This document shows positions 49,871 to 64,000 of a DNA stretch of 64,000 bases, one piece after another. A model generated the notes under the pieces. That model did not search any database and was not told the DNA's origin. It saw only the letters and a list, made by a program, of their open reading frames with translations. A program made the translations under genes and the position numbers. This DNA is from Pardosa pseudoannulata (Eukaryota > Arthropoda > Arachnida > Araneae > Lycosidae). The stretch is from NCBI GenBank assembly GCA_032207245.1, contig CM063502.1:45354691-45418690 (forward strand), read 5' to 3'. Every line of letters starts with the position of its first letter. Position 1 is the first letter of the stretch.

Positions 49871-50510
49871 AACGGCCACTCCATGAGCTCAATTGCTTCA
49901 CTCACCAAAGTCATCGACAATATCAGCTATATGGGAAGGTGCATTTTCATCCATCAATAAGAAATCAAGGGTTATGGTGTCTTCATTTAGAACCAGATGA
50001 GTCGGCTCAGAATCCATTTGAAATATATGGCAGATATTGTCTTAACATTTTTAACAGCAGAGGGTATAACTATACAGTGTACCAAGATGCTGGTTGCTTT
50101 ATCATTCCGCTTGAATAGTTCGATTTTCTGTGAAGGTCATGATCCTTCGAACAACTGTTTTAATGATGGGAATTATACTATAGTTATGTAATTACTGAAT
50201 AAAGAAAGGTAAAAATGATCAACATTTGTAATTGATTGTCCAGTTTTAAAGTGTCCTACAAAACGACATCGCTTCAAATCTATCAATCGGCATTTGGAAG
50301 CCCTAGAAAAAAGTGGGATTTGAAAATAAAACATACGAAAGTTCATTTTATCCGCACTTACATGCAACACCTGTATCCCTTCTATGTTCTTATATCATAG
50401 CCTTTTTGATAATTTTCTTCACACTAAACCGAGATTGACTTTTGCCTAACCGTATTTGCAAATCTTCATGTAACTCAGAAGTGAATTGCGGCCTCTTAGT
50501 CTCGTTGGCT
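49870..50510 (-). pseudogene. Decayed Tc1/mariner-like transposase, minus strand
   Basis: Read on the minus strand from about 50500, an RPQFTSELHEDL stretch followed by a Ser/Arg-rich, KKIIKKA-ending segment resembles the second helix-turn-helix region of Tc1-like transposases. Near 49955-49915 the frame reads FLLMDENAPSHIADIVDDF, the diagnostic block around the second catalytic Asp, followed by an MEWP-like remnant near 49880. Stops, frameshifts and AT-rich drift break the reading frame between these blocks. The WGG block and the final DLNPIE block are not visible, so the copy is also truncated at its C-terminal end. Confidence 0.8.
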
Positions 50511-52736
50511 TCTAAAAAGTAGCATTTCTCTTTTAAGTTTAACTGGAAGCAGTTAGTGCGTATATGATAATCACGATACGTATCTATAGAGAGAAATTAA
50601 AATTCTAGAAAAAATAAAACAATACATGGTTTTTGTACGTGAGCACTGACAGTTAAATTTAAAACTTTAAATATCAAAAACAAATGTGGGATTTATTGTA
50701 ACAATATGCTTTCACCCTCATGATAAATTTGAACTTTATAAAAAATTTAAAATAGTATATTTAAGTCTTGAACGTGTTCATTTTTCTTCATACGGATGAA
50801 TGTCATAAAATATTAATGTTAAGTTTTGCAATGCGATTAGATATCGCATCCAGACAGTTTTCAGCTGTATATAATATTACATAATGGTACTACAAACACG
50901 AAACATATTCTCTTTTTTTTTTCTCTTTTGATACTGAATTGGGACGAAACAACAAAAATTTTCAGACTGTTAAAAATACTAATATTTACTTTTCTTTGAA
51001 AATTTTGGAAGCCAATTAACTTTTAAAATGCATATTTTCAATTTCTTTTCATTTTTATTAAGTTTATTTTACTGAAATTTCATATTTTCTTTAGAATTAT
51101 ATCTGACAGTTTGAAATATTCTAACACTCATAAAATTTTAGTTTATTGTAAATTTTTGAATTACGTTTTTATGCGCCTCGCTGGAAAAAAAATTAAACTT
51201 CATCTATATTTTTTCTCACTTTTTAGATTTCAAGTGTCTCTTTTCAGAGTAATTTCATTTTTAATAAAATGTTGTTTCGAACAACTGTATAATTTTATAT
51301 TATCTTTGGTAGAATAAATTACTCCATCAAGTTTATCTGCGAGAATGATGTTCTAAAAATACAAATGGATTCCTTTTGTGAATATTTTAGTATTATCATT
51401 TCTTCTTGATTTTTTACATTATCATTTAGGTAATGATTAGGAAAATAAGATATATTTGCCCTCAAACCGTTTAAATTATGTAAACTATATATTTCTTTTA
51501 AATTTGCCATCTATACAACTTTTTATGTTTTGAGTAAATTCATGCGAAATAAAATCTTATTATAAACTGAATTTTAAAAGCATTCCCCGTTATTAAATAT
51601 CTTCTGATCAATTTAACTTTCGAAATTTAAAGGCATACCCCGAAAATAAAAACATTTTATGAAAAGGTTTAAAGTGTTTATTTAATAGTAGTAATATATA
51701 CACAAAGTATAGATGAAACCCTTATACATGATATGAAAAAAAATACTGTGTTTATTTAATAACTCTAACAAATACTGAAGAACATTATCAAATTTAAAGT
51801 GGTAACAGCAATATTTTCTTACATTTGGAAATATTATTTTGGTAATTCCATACTCGGATATATTCATTGAATAGAAAAACTCAAAACTAAAAGAGTAAAC
51901 ACGGCTGAAATGCATGTTAGGAAGATATATGTTGGCATATCAGAAATGTAAAAACAGGAACTTTTTCTAGAATTCTATTGATATATGAAATATTTTCTTC
52001 TTACTTAGACATATGTTTAGTTTTGAACCTAGTATTGGTTTTATTGGAATATGTCTGATTTTTTATGCTACTATCCGTGATAAAGGAAAAGATCTTGAGC
52101 ATTGAGTTCGGAGCATGATACCGAGCATTTTTTATCAGTTTTTTGTATTATACTCACTTTCAGTTTTATTCATCTACATATATGTCAGGGAACATGGTGC
52201 ATCAAAATATTTTTATTATTGTATTCTAGGGTAGATTGTAATTGTTTTGCATTTTATAATCCTATTTCAAATTTATCCACTAATGAAAATTTTGTTAAAA
52301 CTGTTTATTTTATTACAATTTAACTTTTTAAAACTCTTTGAAAATCATAAAAATCCTTACAACTTTCACTTACAGTTATAATCTATGCAGTAAAGAAAGC
52401 ATGTGAACACATTCTAATTAGAAAAATAGTCTTTAGCATTTTTAATTCAGGGTATTAAAAATAAATAAGTATAGTGAAAAAGACATTTTAAATTTGCAGT
52501 TGTTAAAGAAAGTTCCTACAAATGAAATCATATATGTAGATGACTTTTGTAATATTAAAGATGTAGATTTCAAATTTGTTTGCATGTCAAAAAAAGTTGG
52601 AAACATAATTTGAGAAAAAAAAAATCGACATTTTGATGGTGCTATATTATATTAACTAAAATTATATGGACAATTATTCGAACAGAAAACTGCTTTTCTG
52701 TTTGTACTTCCCAAACAAAAACTTTACATTAAACTT
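50511..52736. other. AT-rich non-coding DNA
   Basis: Small frames (51111-51317, 51319-51510, 51682-51915 and 52102-52323) are Phe/Ile/Tyr-rich, overlap on both strands and carry no motif. Confidence 0.55.
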
Positions 52737-52806
52737 ACAAGAGGGTGGGGGCTGTACTTCGTCATACTACATCCACCAATATTCAGAAAGAATCAATGAA
52801 ATTATG
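52737..52806 (+). repeat. 70-bp repeat, copy 2
   Basis: The partner of 48627-48696. The same reading frame is open here from 52666 to 52848 (60 codons), but the flanks do not match those of copy 1. Confidence 0.85.
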
Positions 52807-52989
52807 TTGCTCTTAAATTCTTTAATGACTAACATTTATTCCATTTAATAAAAAGAATTTTAAACAAAATTACTAGGTACATATGTATAAAAAATGTAGT
52901 TAAATATATTAAATACAATATAAAAATAGTTTAATACCTTCCAAATATATTAATGTTGCATATAATAGATAAAACCTCTCTCCCGATTA

Positions 52990-53255
52990 TATGAAAGCAA
53001 TAATTATTTGTGAGCACCAGAGACACACAATAAGGAAAACATCATTGGGTACCACAGTTATAACAGTAAAAAACTACTCGTTTAGATTTACATTATCATT
53101 ACTTCTGGAATACATCTCCATAACCATGTCTAGTCAAATCTATCAAAACATCATTTTGCTACATATTCATATCTTCAAGGGTGCAACAAACTCTGATTTT
53201 GATTTTAGGGATGACAACGTCCATCTCTTCCGTCACGAAAGAAGGACTTAAAGAA
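52990..53255 (+). pseudogene. Tc1/mariner-like transposase fragment
   Basis: The 86-codon frame at 52991-53251 ends with MSSQIYQNIILLHIHIF, then GATNSDFDFRDDN. This matches the usual order in Tc1/mariner proteins: a (T/S)AQ-x-Y-x-x-x-IL-x-x-H block, then G-x-D-F-x-F-x-DDN with the second catalytic Asp. The His-Arg that normally follows as PHRA is replaced, and the frame stops soon after. The N-terminal and DLNPIE regions are missing. The 3' side runs directly into a 132-bp tandem duplication. The fragment is on the opposite strand from the 49.9-50.5-kb copy, so the two are separate insertions or a rearranged pair. Confidence 0.7.
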
Positions 53256-53260
53256 GAGGA

Positions 53261-53580
53261 TATCATGAATTGCTGCAAGAAAATATTCAATAAGAGTATT
53301 GTGGAGTATTAGTCTATGAAGAGTATTGTGTGCTTAATAGTATTGTGGAACATATTTCCCATTTTGCATTCTGCTGCATAAAACAAACATTTTATCATGA
53401 ATTACTGCAAGAAAATGTTCAATAAGAGTATTGTGGAGTATTAGTGTATGAAGAGTATTGTGTATTTTATAGTATTGTGGAACATATTTCCCATTATGCA
53501 TTCTGCTGCATAAAACAAACATTTTGTTATAAAACAAACATTTTATTTTTATTTTTTATAAAACAAACATTTTATTCATA
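53261..53580 (+). repeat. 132-bp tandem duplication with short satellite tail
   Basis: Unit 1 starts TATCATGAATTGCTGCAAG at 53261 and unit 2 starts at 53393. They are nearly identical apart from a few substitutions. The end of the unit, ATAAAACAAACATTTT, is then repeated twice more up to about 53575. The minus-strand 67-codon frame at 53334-53537 is itself an internal repeat and reflects this duplication. Confidence 0.93.
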
Positions 53581-53785
53581 AATCCCGTTGAGTGATGACT
53601 ATATTAATCCATAATGTCATTATCCTTAATTTAAGAGTATGAGTATATATCACTTCTATTTAAAATTTTTCTTTAATTAAAAGTTTAAATTCAACACAAT
53701 TTCTAATTTCGCTAGAGTGCATTTTAAAAATTATATTTATCTAAGTAATTAAAAAATTAAAATAACAGCATGAAATAAAACAAAA

Positions 53786-53849
53786 ATTATTTTATTATGT
53801 TAATTTAAAAACAATTTATATTATTTTTAAATTAACATAATAAAATAAT
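53786..53849. repeat. 26-bp perfect hairpin
   Basis: The arms 53786-53811 and 53824-53849 are exact reverse complements, with a 12-base loop. The arms are AT-rich (ATTATTTTATTATG at the outer end). It could form a cruciform or be the relic of a small palindromic transposon. No target-site duplication is evident outside the arms. Confidence 0.92.
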
Positions 53850-53955
53850 ATAAAATTTTCAGTTAGATAATTTGATTTGTATTATGTATTTTATGATAAG
53901 ACTGAAAAATAAAAGGATTGGACTATAATATACCAAATACACAAAATATAATTTA

Positions 53956-53956
<1 letters not shown>

Positions 53957-54003
<47 letters not shown>
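53957..54003. repeat. (ATT)n microsatellite
   Basis: About 15 TTA units, uninterrupted. Apart from the short AAT tract at 16.09 kb, it is the only trinucleotide array seen. Confidence 0.97.
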
Positions 54004-54004
<1 letters not shown>

Positions 54005-54552
54005 ACCATTTTTTCATTCTTCTTTATGAATACTTTTAAATTCACTAGCAGTTTTTAAAAAGTACATTCTAGTTATGCATAAGCCCATTCGTAGAGAGAA
54101 AAATTTCTACTTGTTACAGAAATAATACTACATCCTTTTATATATTTCTCATCTTATCATTTTCAGACTAAAAGATGAAAAATTAACTGACTAAACGAAT
54201 TATTGCATTTACGCTCACGATACAAACTTAACACAGAGTGGATAAATGAAAGTTCTTTGGATACATATATTAACTTAAACTATTAATTGAGATTTAGACA
54301 GAAATAAATTACTAAGCCATTTTCGATAATTCAAGACATGAATGATGTATAAGAAATTAATGGAAGAATATAATATATCATAGTTTATTGCTCCGTTTAA
54401 TATATCGTCTTTAATAATATTGAATGAAAAGACAGAAAAGATGAATTAATATTGTTCGAAACTTGTCAAATTTATTTGACTGGAGTTATATGTACATTTA
54501 TTGTGTAAATTTCTAACTGGAATCCAAAATAAATATTCTTAAAATAAAGATA
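54004..54552. other. AT-rich non-coding DNA
   Basis: Nothing recognised. Confidence 0.6.
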
Positions 54553-55285
54553 TGAATTCAAGTGATAACTTTAAATCTTCTCCAAAGAGACCTTTTTAAT
54601 TATAATGATATATTATTTCATACATAAATAAAGAACTATATTCTATTCTTACATCAAAGATAATGTATAGTAAACAACGTCTATAGCAAAGTGGAATGAG
54701 TAAATACAAGCAATGTCAATGAAAATATGAAAAATTCAAGTAGACAAAACTCTCAAGTGAAATACTCATAATTATAACGGAAAACTTATTTGAGGTTAAA
54801 TTCGAATGTTCTGTTATTGAGGTAATTATAATGGAATAAAAAAAGAATGATAGATTATTTTAAATAAGAAGCTGCATATCTCTTTCCAATACGAAATCAT
54901 ATTATTTATAACTATTTTAAGAATTCAAGTGATAAATTTAAATCTTCTCCAAAGAAACCTTTTTAATTATATTGATATATTATTTCATGCATAAATAAAT
55001 AACTATATTCTATTCTTACATCAAAGATAATGTATAGTAAACAACGTCTATAGTAAAGTGGAATGAGTAAATACAAGCAATGTCAATGAAAATATGAAAA
55101 ATTCAAGTAGATAAAACTCTCAAGTGAAATACTCATTATAACGGAAAACGTATTTGAGGTTAAATTCGAATGTTCTGTTATTGAAGTAATTATAATGGAA
55201 TAAAAAAATAATGATAGATTATTTTAAATAAGAAGCTGCATATCTCTTTTGAATACGAAATCATATTATTTATAATAATTCTAAG
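54553..55285 (+). repeat. 368-bp tandem duplication
   Basis: Unit 1 is 54553-54920 and unit 2 is 54921-55285. Both begin GAATTCAAGTGATAA and end near ATCATATTATTTATAA. Only about a dozen substitutions and a few short indels separate them, so the duplication is recent relative to most repeats here. No coding frame is preserved in either unit. Confidence 0.95.
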
Positions 55286-58180
55286 TATTCTGGATTACGG
55301 TAGTTAAGTCAAGGAAGGTAACAGCTGTATACTTGTCTCTTAAATAAAAAATAAGAAGTGCTTTTCTGAATTATGGCTTTACGTTTGAAAAGAAGCATAT
55401 CTAAAGACAATAAGGAAGGGAAATTACTTTCCTTAACACTAATGTGTGCCTGTATGTCGTTCCATTTGTTTGCTTGAATGAGATTAATAGGGTCATGGAT
55501 CTATAACAAAAGAGTATACTGAGTACACTCTTAGTTTTGCTGATGACTATAATTATAATTTTTTAAGGTAATGAAGTAGCTGTTTAGTAATTAATGGAAT
55601 TAGTTAAAATCATAGTTATTTACACTGTTAGTAATTTTAAACGTCTTTTTTTTAGTGGAAGATATTTAAGGATACTATTTAGATGTCATTCTTTAAATTA
55701 TTTGTCAATAATAAACTACAAGATGATTAAAATGATGCCTGATTTGTATAATTGGTGAAAAGTCTTGTCTTTTTCTTTACTGTACCACTATTTTATTGGT
55801 ATCATTAATTATACATGAGTTTATGACGAGAATATTTGCTTTTATTACAATAATTCTTATATGTTTTTTCAATGCATATTATTTAAAGGCACCGTTTTCA
55901 CTGACAGATGATTAAATTTGATAATTATTTTTATCTATTGATTTTTCTTTTTGAACTTTAGTTTCATGAGAAATATGAATGAAATAATGATATATTTATA
56001 GATATATTTATCTTAAAATATTCTGAATTTACCTGTTGGAAATATTCATACGAGTTCAAGAATCTGTAAGAGTGATTGCTAATTCTCCAAATATCCTTTA
56101 TGGTTTTCAAGAACTGAGTTCTATTTCATTTTTAGTTATTACTGAGATATGTATATACTTTTAAGGAAGTTGATGGTAAAACAAACTGTTCTAACATCTT
56201 TTAAGGACATTTTTGTTATACTAATATTGCCATTTAATAAACTCATGCTGTCAATCGATATGATATATATTGTGATAATAATATCTTATTACATGTCGGT
56301 TTAGTAGCATTAGAAGTAAAATATAGATACATGTGCATCCCAATAATTAAGACATAATAATTGATAAGTGTTTTTCTATAGGTGGCTTATTTCTTGTAAT
56401 TGTCAATTCTACTTCCATAAGTTTGAAATGTATGACATGTGCATTTTCATTTGCATATGTTACCTCTAACCCTTTTGCTTCTCTATTCTCCACGAATTCT
56501 GTGAAGCTCCAATATTAGTTTCTAGAAGTTTTATTAACTCACAAAATTTCTAGCCGTTCATAGATTGTTAAGAACTATGTTTTGTGCTATTATTTCTAAG
56601 GAAAAAAATGCTGAAAGCTCATACAGGATAAAGAAAATTTACAATTGCAAAATCTATTCGAAGACTATTAACAAAATTTAAAGAGAATCATTAAGAATGT
56701 TGGTATTTTCATAAAATTTAATCTTTAAAATTTAATGCCATACATTAACATTTAATCTAATATCTAATTATACGCCATTGAACTGAAATATCTAAATCGA
56801 TATTCAATCGATTAAATTGAGAATCTAATTATACTTCATTGAAGAAATTAAATATTTTTTACTCACGCTGCATTCAATTTACATCCAAAGCTAACAATTA
56901 AAACATCCAAAGCCTCAATTAAAACATATTGTCCAAAATGTTATAATACATCATTTCTACAATTTAAAAATATCTAAGAGAATTTGAAACTTAAAAATCT
57001 CTTTTCTCTTGCAAACATAAAAGTATGTATTTACAATATATGTTGTAAATTATTCTGCATAAAAATTTATCTTAAAGTAAAACATTTGAAACTACCTTTG
57101 TGAAAAATTATTCCTTGCATCATAATAATCAAACAAAATTCTTATGTCCATTAATAAATATTTGCTAAAGGTTTAGCATTTTAAAGCAATGATTTTGAAA
57201 AAAATGTTTGCTGAGAATGCTTAATTTTAAAAGAAATTTTTTAAAAACAGCAAAAGCCTTTTTTTAAGTTTTACAATACTTACCAAATTTGTTGCTTCGA
57301 TACATATCTCAAATATCAAACCAAATGCCGATCATGCTGAGTACATAAAATGATCTAAAAATTATTATTTGAAACCTATTCAGACAAAATATTTATGAAA
57401 AAGGAGACACTACTTTAGCAGGATTATTAGGTAAATTAATATTTTAAGATAATGGGGTCGTTTTAAATATTTTCCAGTCTAGAAATGAGAAAGTTTAGCT
57501 TTCTCGAAATTTTCTTTGAAGTTTTCATATTTCTGTGAATTTAATCAATGAATATAATTTAATTCTTTTATAAATACTAGTACTTTTAACTAGGAACTTT
57601 GTAAGAAAAATTCGTCTTTTTTCTAGAATTTCAAAATTTTTTAGTTCAAGTCATTTTATAAAATTTTTACTCAATATTATGTAATACAAATTATTCAATT
57701 CATACGTAAATATAAGTTTCCCTAGAAGTAAAATATAATTTAGAGTTTTAAAAATAATAGAAAAATATTTCAGCTTACTTGTGTTTCATCAAGTATTACA
57801 CAATTGTTTATGGTAGGAATTTACTTGATTATCTACATTTAGTCAAATAATGCAAATGATTAATAATTTTTAAAACTTCTATACGCCACAGCTGACATTA
57901 ATTATCTCAAAAATGGAAAATGATATATTTTTTGTTTATTTTACAGAGATCCTAATGTATATACAGACATGGGAAAATAACATAAATTAAAAAATATTTG
58001 AAAAAAACATCTTCTCAAATTAAGGGTTAATTGTTATTAGTAAGTTTACCAATAAAAATCAAAATTAAGAAGAATTTGAGGAAATTACATTCCTGTGTAG
58101 TATTTAATATTGTGTGGTATTTAAAGATACAAAAATTAAAATCTAGACTTAATGTTAATCAAAAGAATAATAATTAACAT
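55286..58180. other. AT-rich non-coding DNA
   Basis: Nothing recognised over about 2.9 kb. No long frame, box or repeat stands out. Confidence 0.6.
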
Positions 58181-58290
58181 ATGAATATTAGTGCACATAT
58201 TTGTTGTTACATATTTGTTTCATGTATATTTGAGCACATTTTTGTTGATATATATTTGTTGAATGCATATTAGTGCACATATTTGTTGAG
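58181..58290 (+). repeat. 41-bp minisatellite, about 2.7 copies
   Basis: Units start at 58181, 58222 and 58263 with ATG(A/T/C)ATATT and share GCACAT(A/T)TTTGTTG. The first and third units match best. Confidence 0.85.
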
Positions 58291-63309
<5,019 letters not shown>

Positions 63310-64000
63310 ATATTGATATTATATTGTCCTTACCAATGGGTCCTCTTACCTTTGCCTTCGATGGTGAAGTTGAAGCTATTGCAGTGACAATTCAACAGCT
63401 ATCGGTTTGTAATCACTCTTTTACAAGAACAGTTATCTTGTCTGAAGAGTGAGCTTCAAGATTTTTTGAATAATCAAAGTAGTTCCCTAAGAATTCTAAA
63501 ATGTAGACCTTTACTTAAAACATTGGCACACAGAATTTATTTCCATTGGATTCATGCGCATTGTTGAATCTTGGGTAATGAAAATGCTGACAGACTGGCT
63601 AAAAATGGAGCCTCTATAGATCAATGTATGAACTGCCCTCACTTATTTCATACAACTAAATTATCTGTTAATCTGACTCTTAAGATAAAATCTTAAACAG
63701 GATATAGATCAACTTGCAAAGCATAAGAGATGGAGGATTTGGGGGGAAGACAGAGAGCTGTTCTCAGTTTTCCGAGAAAGATACCATTTTTAGGGGTCTG
63801 ACTGGACATCACTGTTTACAAGACCATCTCTACAAAATTGAAGTGGTAGATTCACCGGTGAATTCATTTGTGTGACTCTAGTCATCCTATGACTTTTGAA
63901 CATTTAAATAATTCTATTGTACTCACAGTATGAGGGCATTGTTAAGAGTCCGTGAACTAATGGTTTAGGCTCTTATATTTCGGCATTTCTAAAATAAAAA
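63310..64000 (+). mobile_element. 3' end of a non-LTR retrotransposon with RNase H (copy 2)
   Basis: RNase H in Jockey-, I- and R1-like LINEs removes RNA from RNA-DNA hybrids during target-primed reverse transcription. In changing frames the sequence reads LTNGSS at about 63328-63347 (normally TDGS with the first catalytic Asp, here Asn) and GEVEAIA at about 63362 (the catalytic Glu). Further on come an H-W-x-x-H-C remnant and GNENADRLAKNGA at about 63570-63615 (the GNE-x-AD-x-LAK signature with the last Asp). Then follow LTGHHCLQDHL and a CDSSHPMTFEHL-like Cys/His tail. It ends in an A-rich tail, AAAATAAAAA, at the window edge. Several frameshifts and stops show it is dead. It shares its last 370 bases with the 21.1-kb copy. 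Confidence 0.9.

Noticed and set aside
58181..58290. Possible CRISPR-like array because of regularly spaced repeats
   Set aside because: The units are contiguous 41-bp minisatellite copies with no unique spacers, in a eukaryotic context.

Overview
This window looks like a gene desert, or the inside of a very large intron, from an AT-rich metazoan nuclear genome. Base composition is strongly AT-biased by eye. There are no operons, no ribosome-binding sites and no long intact coding region. Instead there are long (AT)n microsatellites, tRNA-derived SINEs with RNA polymerase III A and B boxes, decayed Tc1/mariner transposases, and 5'-truncated 3' ends of a non-LTR retrotransposon that carries an RNase H domain. 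This mix would suit an invertebrate such as an arthropod, and an arachnid is possible, but nothing here fixes the taxon.

Layout. 1-11.2 kb: AT-rich non-coding DNA with (AT)n arrays at 1.56, 2.53, 2.88 and 5.5 kb. 11.2-12.8 kb: two different tRNA-derived SINEs on either side of a GC-richer block. 14.3-17.3 kb: a diverged inverted repeat (two arms of about 350 bp, each ending in (AT)n) that contains a 0.6-kb array. 18.1-19.6 kb: the longest (AT)n array (about 980 bp) followed by a 245-bp tandem duplication. 19.9-25.1 kb: more arrays, including a compound (TC)(TA)(TG) tract, plus a truncated non-LTR element at 21.1-21.4 kb. 25-34 kb: quiet AT-rich DNA with one dispersed 113-bp repeat pair. 34-35.5 kb: a GC-richer, unidentified segment with broken open frames. 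37.7-39.5 kb: a tRNA-Ile-like relic and a GC-rich element headed by a class-II-tRNA-like sequence. 40.6-41.1 kb: a spaced direct repeat. 42.7 kb: a second copy of the 11.2-kb SINE family. 45-53.3 kb: three decayed Tc1/mariner transposase fragments and one unrecognised open frame of 139 codons. 53.3-55.3 kb: tandem duplications (132 and 368 bp), a 26-bp perfect hairpin and an (ATT)n tract. 55-62 kb: plain AT-rich DNA, a 41-bp minisatellite and a 235-bp (AT)n array. 63.3-64 kb: a second, longer copy of the non-LTR 3' end.

No host gene can be supported. The recognisable coding sequence is all transposon-derived and broken. Open frames of alternating Ile and Tyr are translations of (AT)n and are not genes. 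I found no convincing new biological system. The items most worth checking are the inverted repeat with (AT)n ends, the SINE pair, and the unrecognised frame at 48.5 kb, part of which recurs at 52.7 kb.
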